Shown in pieces: positions 23,301 to 33,648 of a DNA stretch of 64,000 bases. The DNA lies in contig BDDC01000108.1 in assembly GCA_001662425.1 (NCBI GenBank), forward strand, positions 45,628-109,627. Reading direction: 5' to 3'. The translations under genes were made by a program, and so were the position numbers. This stretch comes from Chlamydomonas sphaeroides. Its lineage: Eukaryota > Chlorophyta > Chlorophyceae > Chlamydomonadales > Chlamydomonadaceae. The notes under the pieces are model-generated. The model ran no database searches, was not told the DNA's origin, and saw nothing but the letters and a program-made list of their open reading frames with translations. Each line of letters starts with the position of its first letter. Position 1 is the first letter of the stretch.

Positions 23301-26300
23301 TGTTGAGGATCATGGCGTCCTCCATGTCGTACCCTGCAAGCAGTTAACGGTTGGCGGTTTGGTCAGCACGCGCCTGCCTGACCGGGCTGCCTTACACTGC
23401 CCAAGCCACGGTCCACCATCGACCCATCCACTTCCACCCAACCCCCTCCTCTTTACTGCGCTGCTGCCAGCCCCTCCCGTCCCGCCACCCGGGCCCACCC
23501 GTGTAGGCCAGCACCGCCACGATGGCGTTGGTGCCGTTGGGAAACTCGTCCATGCGGTACTCCGCGTAGCGCACCGTGCGGCAGATGGGCGCCTGGGGGG
23601 CAGGTAGGGGGATGAGGGGTGGGGCAGGGACGCCATGTGTTGGGGACGAGGTGCTGCGGGGCCAACCATGCGAGTCCACGCTGCTCTGGGGTCCTGGCTG
23701 AGCCTGCGGGGCAGGCTGGGCCACCCCGCCACACGCACCTGGGGCGTCTGGATGCGGTACATCTTGGTGTCGGTGCGGTGCGGCAGCGCCTGCCCGGGCG
23801 TGCCCATGGTCTGCTTGGCCATCTGGCACTGGTACATGTTGCGCGGCGACTGGTTGTAGTCGCTGTAGGGGGTCAGCGAGGCCACCACCGACAGCATGGC
23901 GCCTGCGTGCGGGAGGGGTCGGAGAGCGGGGCGCCGGCGGGCTGAGAGGTCCGAAGGCGGTGCCTGCAGGGGCTGCTGCTCCTCGTCACCAGCGCACGCC
24001 CCACACGGGCAGCGAGACCCCACCGCGCTGCTGCGCTGCCCCACCGCAGGGTCGGCATCTCCCGCCCACACGGCCCCGCGCCCCCCTGCCTCGCGCTGCC
24101 CCGCACGATCATGCCCTCCAGGCCGCACCCGCGCTCAGCTCTCGGTGCGTAAAGGCCAGCCCCGGCGAGCCGCCGTGCCCCCCGTCGGGGCACTGCACCG
24201 CCAGGTACGCCTGCTCCAGGGAGCCCAGCAGCTCGGTGCGGCCGCTGTGCTGCTGCAGCACCGGCCGCGTCAAGCGGGCGCTCTGCGTGAACAGAAAGAT
24301 GCCGGGGAAGGGGCCGCCCACCTGGGGGACGGGGAGGGGAGCAGAGGGGCAAGGGAGGGGCGCGTTCAAGGGGCCTCAGAGGGCGACGGTACTTGGTGCG
24401 CCCCGCCCCGGCCGCCGACTCTCGCCCTGGCTCCGCCGGACCGCACCGCCTGCCGCCTGCCTCCCATGGCGCCTCACCAGCGGCGGTATGTGCACCACCT
24501 CCATGTGGTACGGCACGTGCTGCTCCGCCGGCGTCAGCCCCAGCGAGTCCGCGGGGGCGCCCGAGCCCTGCGCCTGCGGGTCGAGCGAGGCAGGCACGCG
24601 AGGACGGTGCGTCAGCAGGGCTAGTCCCCATTCAAGCCCCCCCCATTCAGCCGCCCCCACGCTCACCCTCCTCATCTTCCCCCACACAATTGCCCCCGCA
24701 CCCCCTTCCTCAACCCCACCTGCAGCTGCAGCGCCTTGATCTCCCGCAGCCGCGCCACCAGGCCGTTGGCGCCCGGCCCCGACCTCACGTGCCCCGCCAG
24801 CCGCCCGTCCAGCATGACGGCAACGTAGTCGGGCGGCGGCGGCGCGGTGAGGCTGGGGCAGGCGGGCATCATGCCCAGGCCCGTCAGCACCTGCGGCGGC
24901 AGCACGCGGCGAGCGGGGGCGACGCAGACGGCACGACCAGGTAAAACCGAGCCGAGGTGCGTCTTGCGCCACTGACGCCAGGGCGAGCAGCAGCTCCGCA
25001 TGCTCTCCATGCGCCTGGCAGCAAGCAAGCCGCCGCCAGCGGCCCCGCCCTGCCCACCCTCGACACGCACCTGCTCGATGTTGGCCGACGCGTAGCCGTC
25101 CGTGTCCTCGCCGCCCACCACCACGCCCGCGGACGCCGCAAAGTGGTTTAGCAGGCCGCAGGGCGCTCCGTCGGGCGTGTGCACGGGGCACATGAAGCCC
25201 CAGGACTCGGGCAGCAGCTTGCGCACCGTGGTGGTGCGCAGCTCGGCAAAGTAGGCGCCGCGGTGCACGGACCGGAAGTGGGACAGGTAGCGAAAGAAGT
25301 TGAGCTTCTCCGCCACCACCTGCGGCGAAAGGCAGTGGGCGCAGGTGGCGTCGTCGTTGGACAGGCTCCGGGGCAGGCTGCAGCGGCCAGGCGCTGTGAC
25401 AGCGGACTTCAACACGTGGTAACGACTGCGAACAACGGTTGGGGAGGTGCTGGCTGCAGCGGCGAGGTGCGGCGTGCTCCCTCCCCCTGGGTGCCCCCCG
25501 TGCCAGCCGCGGGCGCGTCGCACCGTGAAGCCGGTGGCCTGGCTGAGGTCCAGGCCGCTCTTGGACACCAGGTTGCCGGTGTTGAGCAGGTACTCGAACT
25601 TCTGGCCGATGTCGGGCAGCTTCTTGAGCAGGTTGGACAAGTAGTCGGAGCTCTGCGGGAGGGAGGGGGGGAGCGGCATGGAGGTGGTGGTAAGAGAGCG
25701 GCGGGCACGGTCACGGCCTCCACGCTGCCGGGCGGCCCCCAGCGGGCCCATGCCGCTGCGGTCGAGCCCGCCGCCGTGCTCTGCCGCGCTCTCCAGCGCC
25801 GGTGAACGCCCCGCCTGCGCGGCCCGCCCGCCCCACCGCGATGTCCGTGTCGGGCTTGACCGAGAGGTCCTTCCGTATGAGCCCCTGCGCCACGGACAGG
25901 CAGTCCTCCAGCCGCTCCTTGAGGAACTTGAGCAGCAGGTGGCCTGCGGCGGGGCCATGTTTTTGCGCGGAAAAGGAAGCAGGTGAGGAGGGGATAGCAC
26001 TCGTTCGTGCGCGTCCGCGACCCCATGCGACAACTGCGCGACGCCCGCAGCCCTTCCTCCCTCTGCACATGCCCCTTGCTGCCCCCTTGCTGCCCCTGCC
26101 TCCATCCCCACCCGGCAGCAGGATCTCGTGGTGCGTCAGCGCATCCGGGTTATCCTCCGCCGCCGCGCCCGCCACCAGCGCGTACAGCTTGTGCAGCATG
26201 GCCAGCAGCAGGTGCAGCTTGTCGGCGGCGGCGGCGGGGCCCAGGTGGATGAACACGTACTCGGCCAGCAGCGCCTGGCCCACCTGATGGGAGGGGGAGG

Positions 26301-29300
26301 GAGGGGAGGGCAGGGAGGGGAGGGGAGGGAAGGGCAGGACGTGGTGAGGGGCAGGGAGGCTGAGGGGAAGATTGCGGGAGGCACGTGCCGCGGGGGCGGC
26401 GAGCCCGCCACCACCACCACCACCGCCGCCTCCTGCCGCCACGGGTCCCCATCCTCCGCCCACCCGCCCTCGCTCTCCAGCTGCCGGGGCCCCACCTCGT
26501 AGTCGCTTGCGGTGGCGGGCTGCTGCAGCACCACCCGGAAATGGCGGCCCAGGTACTCGACGCACTGCACCCGGGTGCGCAGCCCGGGCCGGTCCGCCTG
26601 CCGCAGCAGCAGCTCGGCGCGCTCCGCCAGGAAGGCCGCGGGGCCGGAGCCGGGGGCGGCGCCCGCCACCAGCTTGGCGTACAGCTCGCGGTCCGAGACC
26701 TGCAGGGGCGGGGTAGGGCAGGGAGGGAGGGAGGGAGGGCAGGCACGTGTGGGCATGAGGCAGGCGGAGCTGGCTACATGGCGGCTCGCGCACGAAGGCC
26801 CCGCAGCGGCTGTCCCTGCAGCATCCGCCATGGGCGTCCCCAACAAAGCAAGGCGGGTCATCCGCACAACCTCGCACTCCTCGTGTGATACCCCGACGGC
26901 CGTGCGGCAGCGCAGGCCGTCCCGTGGGTGCCGCACCTCGAGGAAGCACTTGAGCAGGATGCCGGCGGGGATGAAGTACTCGGCCCGCCGCATGGTGAAG
27001 GCGAAGTTGACGGTGCCGTCGGTCAGGTAGTGGCAGCGCACAGTGGCGGACGACTGGTCGGGCCGCACGCAGCTGCGGGTGGGGTTGGGGTGGGGGTTGG
27101 GGTGAGGGAGGACAGGAGTGGGATGGCGTGGTGGTGTGAGGGGAGGGGGGTCGGAGTGGGCCACAGGGCGCGCCCTCCGCGCGCCCGCTGGAGAAGACGC
27201 ATGCGCGCGTCGCGCGTGGTGAGGGAGGTGGTGGTGTGGCTGGGCGAAGGAAGCTGGGATGTGCCCCGAAGTTCTACACCGCAGGGCCCACGGTGGGAGG
27301 GCGCCCGCAGCTCTAGCCCGGGAACGACTGCTATGGCCCTCAAATGCATAGCCGTCACGCGACATGTTCACGCGCGTCTGCCAATGAGGGCGGATCATGC
27401 CGGTGCCTCGACACGTCGGCAGCCCGACGCATCCCCACGCATCCAGCCACTCCGTCCATGCAAGGGAGCCCACGTGCTTGGAGCGAGGGGCAGTGATGTG
27501 AGCCAAGGGGCTAGGCTGAGGCGGGGTGTGTTCACTTTGAGGGTCGCAATAGAGTGCCACCCCGCACGCGACACGCGCCGTGGTGGGGCTGGAGCGGGCC
27601 GTTGGCCTTGCCCCGAATGCGTGATGACAGTGTACACGAATGTGAAGCGTTGCGCTGGTGGTGGGTGGTTGGAATGTGCCCCGAAGTTCTACACCGCAGG
27701 GCCCACGGTGGGAGGGCGCCCGCAGCTCTAGCCCAGGAACGACTGCTGTGGCCCTCAAATGCATAGCCGTCACGCGACGTGTGCGCGTGCGTCTGCCAAT
27801 GAGGGCGGCGACGAGCGCAATCCCAAGCAACCCTCTCCGCACTCAGTCGTGCTTCACCGCCCACCGCCTCCTCGCACTCGCCCATGCCCAGCGCCTTCCT
27901 TCCCGTCCAGCCCTCCCTCTTCGCCCACCCCTCATCCCCCGGCTCTCGCCCCTCCGCCAGCGCAAGAGCCCCCGTGCGCACCCTCCCACCTCTGCACGCC
28001 ACTCCCCATCCCCGTCGCCCTCCCCTCCTCCCTCTGCCACACCTCCCATCCCTCTCCGCCGCCTCACCGGATGAGCGTGGCCGCGTCCGTGTAGTTGGCG
28101 CCTCGCTTGTGGTAGGCGCCCCGCCGCAGCGCCATGATGTAGTGGCGCCGCTGCACCACCAGGCAGCGGATGATGCGCTCGATGCCGTTGCAGATAAAGT
28201 AGCCGCCCATCTCGGTGGCCTCCTCCTTGGCCGCCACCAGCCCCGAGCGCGACAGCCCGGCCAGGTGGCAGGCGCGCGAGCGGACCATGATGGGCAGCCC
28301 GCCCAGCCTGTGGCAGGGAGAGGATGGAGAGAGGGTGGGGAGAGGGTTGGTGGGTGGAGCGGTGGGGATGGGGGCGAGAGGAATGGAGCGCCAGGAGGAG
28401 ACATACGAGCCGAAGGGGGTGCTGGCGCAAGCGATGGGCAGGAGAGCCGCTTGCCTCCCCGGCCTAACCATCTCGAGCCCTGTACTGCCCGCTGCCGTCT
28501 CACTTCTTTTCCAGCGTCTGCGGGTGGCCCCCGTCCTCCACCCAGTTGAAGGTGGCCGACAGCATGCCCTTGTACGAGGTGCCCTGGGGTGGTAGGGGAG
28601 GGGAGGGAAGGGAAGGAGAGCGCGCAGGCGGGTTGCAGCGCGATGAGCGGGTAGCAGAGGGGCCAGGGCGGCCACCCGCAGGGCCCGTGCCCAGCGCCGG
28701 GCGTGTAAGGCCCTGCCTGGCCGCTGCTGCCGCTGACAGCAGGGCTGCAGGCGCCGTCGCTGCCGCTGCGGGCGCCGCCTCGGCTGCCGCCGATTGGCGG
28801 CTTTCTGCGGCCGGTCGGGCCCCGACCGTGCCGTCAACGCCCGGCCTTGCAGCGCCTGTGCTGCCAACATCCGAGTCCGCGGCAGCACCCCCCAGCAGCG
28901 CGGCGCAGCGGTCCGGGCCTCGGGCCGTGCCCCGCACGCCCGCCAGCAAGCAAGCCGTCCGGGCTGCGAGCGCCGCCTGCTGCGTGTGGGGTCCGCAGCT
29001 CAAGCAGCAACCGGCCATGGCCGCTGCGCGACCAGCGGGCCAAGCCCGCTCCGCTGGCCCTCCGGCTGGCCCTCCGCTGGCCGCCCCAGCAGAGCTGCGA
29101 TACCGACCAGCAGCGGCTCCGGCTCCGGGTCGCCGGTCGTCCTCGCGCCTCGCAGCCCCAAGGCCGCTGTGCGCCGCAGCTGACGGCATTGTGGCAAAGC
29201 CCCGCGAGGAGCGACTGCCCCTCCCGTCAGGCCCACGGCCCTGGCGCCGCTGCTGGTGGAGCAGCTGCCCGTCCGCCCCGTCACGGCAGCGCTGATGCTT

Positions 29301-30185
29301 ACTGCGCCCCCCCCCCACGCCTGCGCATGCTCCAGCTAGGCGCGCGGGCCGCAGCCGCCGGTGTGTGATAGGTGTGCACATGGTGGCGAAGGAAGCTGGG
29401 AATGTGCCCCGAAGTTCTACACCGCAGGGCCCACGGTGGGAAGGCGCCCGCAGCTCTAGCCCGGGAACGATTGCTGTGGCCCTCAAATGCATAGCCGTCA
29501 CGCGACGTGTGCGCGTGCGTCTGCCAATGAGGGCGGTGCGTATAGCCAGTGCCTGCCCTACCGCCGTGACACAGGGCCCGGCCTGCCGCCAGCACCCCGC
29601 TGCCTCAACTCCCTTCCTGCGGAGCTGCCCGGCCCCTTGCGCTGTCTGGCCTCACCCCCTCTCTGCAGTCTCGCGGCATTATCCGGTGCACGGATAGCTT
29701 GCCGCCCAGCCGGCTGGTGGCCACCTCGTCGCGAGTGGGCTTGGCCACACGCACGTCCGTCCACCAGAAGCGCAGCGTGCGGCCCGTGGTGGGGTGGGTG
29801 ACCTGGGACGCGATGGGATGGCGGCGGGGAAGGAAGGGAAGGGAAGCTGGGTGTGGCGTGTCTCGTGCGTCGCCGCTGGCGGGACGGTGGCGCCGCGGCG
29901 GGCGCGGCACCGTCAGCGACACCGCTGGCGGCAGCCCCGGGCGCGCACCTCGACGGGTGTGAGGCTGTCCTGCACGCGCTCGATGCCCTCCGTGAGGAAA
30001 TAGTTGAAAGACTCGATGTGCGGCTGCACGAGCCGCTGGTGCTGCTCCGGCACGTCGCCATCCTCGCCCTCGACTTGTGTCTGCTTAAGCTTCTTATATC
30101 TAGGGTCCTCCGTGTCCAGTGGCCCGCGCTTGGGGTCATCAGGGTCGCTCTTGTGCGGCGTAACACGCGCGAACGGCGTCGCCAT
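20395..30185 (-). CDS. RPA2: DNA-directed RNA polymerase I subunit RPA2
   Basis: Second-largest catalytic-core subunit of RNA polymerase I, which makes the large rRNA precursor in the nucleolus. Twenty-four exons join in phase, giving about 1293 aa; borders include 30185-29949, 29802-29656, 28583-28504, 28307-28068, 27072-26937, 26699-26496, 26283-26112, 25943-25837, 25652-25524, 25319-25071, 24890-24720, 24567-24478, 24321-24129, 23902-23739, 23592-23499, 23333-23179, 22997-22674, 22480-22397, 22248-22071, 21895-21743, 21561-21395, 21210-21074, 20916-20814 and 20562-20395. Pol I rather than Pol II or III is shown by TPYSDYNQSPRNMYQCQMAK, FPNGTNAIVAVLAYTG and AILNKSS-like MEDAMILNKSSVDRG. NPMIGDKFASRHGQKG and the C-terminal CTCC and CPAC pairs (zinc) are intact, and it ends ELAAMNIKMELGVK. 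Exon 17 carries an acidic insertion. Two introns hold copies of a dispersed repeat. Confidence 0.96.
27258..27393. repeat. 136-bp dispersed repeat, copy 1
   Basis: This is the first of three near-identical copies of a 136-bp element; it lies in the intron 27073-28067 of RPA2. It differs from copy 2 at about seven positions by eye. All three copies point the same way. No terminal inverted repeat, poly(A) tail or clear target duplication was found. The preceding GGCGAAGGAAGCTGGGA is shared only with copy 3. Confidence 0.92.
27673..27808. repeat. 136-bp dispersed repeat, copy 2
   Basis: Second copy, in the same RPA2 intron as copy 1 and about 280 bases downstream of it on the + strand. It differs from copy 3 at about three positions by eye. 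The core begins AATGTGCCCCGAAGTTCTAC and ends GTCTGCCAATGAGGGCGG. Confidence 0.92.
29401..29536. repeat. 136-bp dispersed repeat, copy 3
   Basis: Third copy, in a different RPA2 intron (28584-29655), about 1.6 kb from copy 2. The close match between copies in two separate introns shows spread or gene conversion rather than simple tandem duplication. Confidence 0.92.
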
Positions 30186-30588
30186 GGCCGTCGGCGCGGC
30201 GGCCTCGGCGCCGAGCGGCCTTAAGACGGCATGCGCTAACGGCAGTCAGCACTGTGCCGCTCACTAGTACTCGCAGGGGCTGCTGTCAACACGGCGGCGC
30301 AATCGCTGTCGGCTAGGGCTGCTTGTCGAGCACGCACAGTAACCGTACGCGTAGGTCGTTGACACGCTGAAGCCAAAGGCAGAGTATTCAGGGCGGTGTC
30401 ATCTTTTCTGCGTTCTCGCTAAATTACTATGTTCCCATGCGCATTCCGCAAGGACTGGTTTCCCTGCGCTGCACATACACAGCACAACGCGTCGTGAACC
30501 TTACCACGAAGCGAAGCACACAACGCCTTACGCGTGGAGCTAATTGGCTTCTCCTCGCTCTGTGCTCCACTTGTGCCTGCCGGTCAGG
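30186..30588. promoter_or_regulatory. Divergent promoter, RPA2 and SDE2
   Basis: The 403 bases between the divergent RPA2 and SDE2 start codons drop in GC between about 30240 and 30560. They must hold both promoters and 5' leaders. No specific binding site could be assigned. Confidence 0.55.
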
Positions 30589-31545
30589 ATGCAGCTTTTC
30601 GTGCGAACGCTCGATTCCCGCTCTGTAGCATGCGAGGTGGAGGCCTGCTGCAGTGTCGCGGACCTGAAGCAACGAATTGAGGTGCGACAGAGCGCTGCTG
30701 CCTGCGCCCGCGTTGGAGTGCTGCTAACGCTCATGTGTCAATATGCTCCAATCGCTCGCAGGATGCGGAGGGTGTACCCAGCGCATCGCAGGGCCTGGTC
30801 TTCGCGGGCCGGCAATTAGACGACGAGCGGACCCTCGACTCGTATGGCATCTCAGTGTCGAGCACGGTGCACCTGGTGTTGCGGCTGCGCGGCGGGAAGG
30901 GTGGCTTCGGTGCTCTGCTGCGTGGTCTGGGCCGCGACGGTTCCAAAACGACCAACAACGATGCTATGCGGGACCTGCACGGCCGGCGCCTCAAGCACGC
31001 GAACGCGGAGGCCAAGCTGAAGGAGTGGGAGTCGAAGGCCAAGGAGCGGGAACTGGAGAAGATAGCTCTTCAGCACGTCAAGCAGGTGGAGCGGGAGGCG
31101 AAGAAGGAGAAGGAGCAGCAGGTACGCGGGGTCGGGGGGACGGGGGCGGGGAATGGACGGCGGACTTCATCGCGTGCCGGTCTACAGAGCCCCGTCCGTT
31201 CGGGCAAGCAACGCGCGATTAGCACAACCCCACTGTTGGCACTGAAACCCGGCTCTCCGCGTTCCCCGCCGTCCCTCACAGGTGGAGGTTGAGTCCATCG
31301 CCGCGGCCCAGAAGGCCGCGGTGGCGGGCGCGCACGATGCGGTGCAGTGCGCCCTGGCCGAAGCCAAGAAGGCGGGTGCCGCAAACGCCGGTCCAGCGGC
31401 GCCCGGCAAGCGCGGGGCAGGGGCGGCGGCGGGGCCGGCAGCCAAGGCGCCCATGGCCAAGCGCTCGCGCATGATGGCGGCCGTGGAGAGCTTCGGCAGC
31501 GATGACGAGTCGGGGAGCGGGTCGTCCTCCGGGGACGAGGAGTGA
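30589..31545 (+). CDS. SDE2: SDE2 ubiquitin-fold splicing and replication factor
   Basis: Three exons join in phase: 30589-30681, 30762-31121 and 31282-31545, giving 238 aa. Residues 1-76 are a ubiquitin-like fold (MQLFVRTLDSRSVACEVEAC, ending LRLRGG) directly followed by KGGFGALLRGLG. In fission yeast and human SDE2 this Gly-Gly/Lys-Gly-Gly site is cut by deubiquitinases; the released C-terminal part enters the spliceosome (intron-specific splicing) or acts at replication forks. Here the Gly-Gly ends exactly at residue 76, as in ubiquitin. Next come TTNNDAMRDLHGRRLKHAN and a charged helical segment (KLKEWESKAKERELEKIALQ) as in the Sde2 N-terminal domain, then an Ala-rich stretch and a short acidic Ser/Asp/Glu tail (SFGSDDESGSGSSSGDEE). 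The start ATG is the one that opens the ubiquitin fold. It is divergent from RPA2. Confidence 0.93.
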
Positions 31546-32658
31546 GGGGAGGCCCGATGGGGCCCGGCGCCAGCGGCTGCCGCTAGCAGCACGCCGGAGC
31601 CGGGGAGTGTCAGGCAGCTTGCTGGGTGGCTGCCGGCGGCCCCTTGTGTACCGCTAGCAGGGCGCTGCTGAGTGGGCCGGTGAGCTGGCACGACGCTTGT
31701 ACATAGAGGGGGTGGGAGTGGGGTAAGAACCTAGGATTGCTGCACGGCCGCGCGGGCGGGTGTGAGGCCTGCAGTGGTGGTGAGGAAGGCGCAGAACCTG
31801 GCGGCCGCGTGTCTGGCCGTGACGGGGCTCGCAACTGGGATACGTTGCTCCTCGGCCTTGTTGGTGAGCTGTTTGCCTGGTGTCTGGTGTTGGGCGTGGG
31901 CGCCTCTACAGGACCGCAGAGCCACGCTTGTTGTTGGAAGAGGTGCAGGCCACCTACGTGCAACACAAGTGCGGGCGAAGTCGCCTCCTGCCATCCACAC
32001 CTCAACGTGCGTCGTGCGCCGCCATGGGCTCGGCGCGCAGCAGCAGCAGCAGCAGAAGGGGCCCCCGGCTCGCGCCTCAGCGATCCCCAGACATCTAAGC
32101 CAACGCAACACTTGTGCAAGCACATTGCCACCTAGCCATAGGGCAGCAGCCAGCAACAGCCAGCACATCACGCCTACTTGCACCAACACTGCGCGGCCTT
32201 TCCGCCGCCGCACCATCGTCCAGCGCTGTCGTCTACCTGCCGGCCGTGACGTCGGCGCGCGTCACGGCCTGACGCCCGTCGCAGGCCGCCCTGGCACAAC
32301 ACGAACCCCTCTCCCAAAGCGCCCGCGGCCAGGGCGTCCGGCGTCATCCAGCTGCCGCGCATCGCAGCGCAAACCATCGCAGTCCTTCATACACTTGAAC
32401 ACGCCGCAACCACCAGGCTGGGACCGCCTACCTGCCCGGCTGCCCCCCGCCGCCTCCCTTCGGCGGCGCCCAGACCTGCCCCACGGCCGGCACCAGCTGT
32501 GGCAGCCCCGGGAGTCCGCCTGCCGCCTGCCGCCGCTGCTCTCCATCACGCGCCGCGCCTGCCACGCCTCCCGCCACCTTGCGCCACGGCGCGCCGCGCC
32601 TCACAGCACACACAGTGCGCTGCCCCGGCAAGCCCAAACCGCGCCAGCTGGCGCGGAT
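31546..32658. other. Intergenic between convergent SDE2 and PREY genes
   Basis: Both flanking genes end into this 1.1-kb stretch. Open frames run across it on both strands but contain no recognisable domain. No TGTAA signal was seen close to either stop. No gene is supported. Confidence 0.45.
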
Positions 32659-33469
32659 TCACCGAGCCTGGCCGCCCGTGCTGGCGCTGCTGCCGCCCGG
32701 TCCGTCGCCTGCCTCGGCGGCGCCCACCAGCTCCCCCAGGTGCGGCACCAGCTGCGGCACGCCACCCTGCAGCACGTAGGCCACGCCCAGCTCCTCGTTC
32801 AGCAGCCGGCCGGAGGAGGGGTCGTACCTGGCAGGGCGCGGTGACAGCGGCCATGGTTCAGACAGCGGAGGGGCGGAGGGGCCGAGGGCCGCGGCAGCAC
32901 CCGGCGGCGAAGCCTGGCGACTGCGCCGGCTGGGGCTGGAGCCCCCGAGGCGTAGCGAACGAGGCCCCGCGCCGCGCTCCTCCCGCTACACACCTGAGCG
33001 GCGTCTTGGTGAGGGGGCAGGCCACGAGCGACAGCAGCTCCGTCAGATCCTGCTGGGCGGCTGGATGGGAGCGGATTAGACACAGGGCACAGGGGGCGCT
33101 GCGAGTCAGTCACGGTCAACCGAATTTGTAGGGGAGGGGAGGGGAAGAGGCCGAGGGCTGCGCGGGCAGCGGAAATGCACTACTGCTGCACGCACAGCGA
33201 CCCCTGGGGGAAGGGGCGCAATGTCGCGGGACGAGGGCAGCAGCCCAGGGTAGCCCCTTGCGTGGCGCTTTGCAGACACCCCAGCGGCACCAACGAGCGA
33301 CACCCAGCAGTGTTGTGACAGCCCACGACAGCCCCTTGCCTGGTTGTTGGCTTTTCGCTCCTCCACAAGTCGCCTGGTTGTCTCTAGGAGTGGCAGCTGT
33401 GCATAAGCTGGCAGAGGTGAGTTGCAGTCGCTCACATAGGGGCGCGAGGGCGCGGCGGAGCGAGAGCAT
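32659..33469 (-). CDS. PREY-like UPF0434/Trm112-domain mitochondrial protein
   Basis: Three exons join in phase: 33469-33436, 33060-32994 and 32827-32659, giving 89 aa. Exon 1 encodes only a basic leader, MLSLRRALAPL, typical of a mitochondrial presequence. The rest is the UPF0434/Trm112-like zinc-ribbon fold: ELLSLVACPLTKTPLRYDP, LLNEELGVAYVLQGGVPQLV. Human PREY has the same order (CPLSKKPLRYE, INEELGIAYPI). PREY stabilises mitochondrial methyltransferases needed for complex I assembly (NDUFAF5) and ubiquinone synthesis (COQ5). Only one Cys of the zinc ribbon is seen, as in PREY. The 34-base first exon was chosen because its phase (one base over) matches the acceptor and removes stop codons. 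The leader is short, so targeting is inferred. The gene is divergent from the selenocysteine lyase gene. Confidence 0.82.
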
Positions 33470-33648
33470 AACGAGGGTCGAACAGCAGCGTAATCAAGAA
33501 TGTCAAGCGGTGATTCGTTGGGTATGCGCCGGCCTAGCGACGAGCAATCGTTCAGGCCGCTGCTCGGCCTCGCCATGCAGTGTTTCTACACGAAATGCAG
33601 TCGGTCCTGACGCGCAGCATCCCCCGTAGCTTAGAGATAACTGCAGTT
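33470..33648. promoter_or_regulatory. Compact divergent promoter, PREY and selenocysteine lyase
   Basis: Only 179 bases (or 125 if the upstream ATG at 33595 is used) separate the two start codons. Composition is less GC-rich than the genes. A single bidirectional promoter is likely. Confidence 0.55.
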
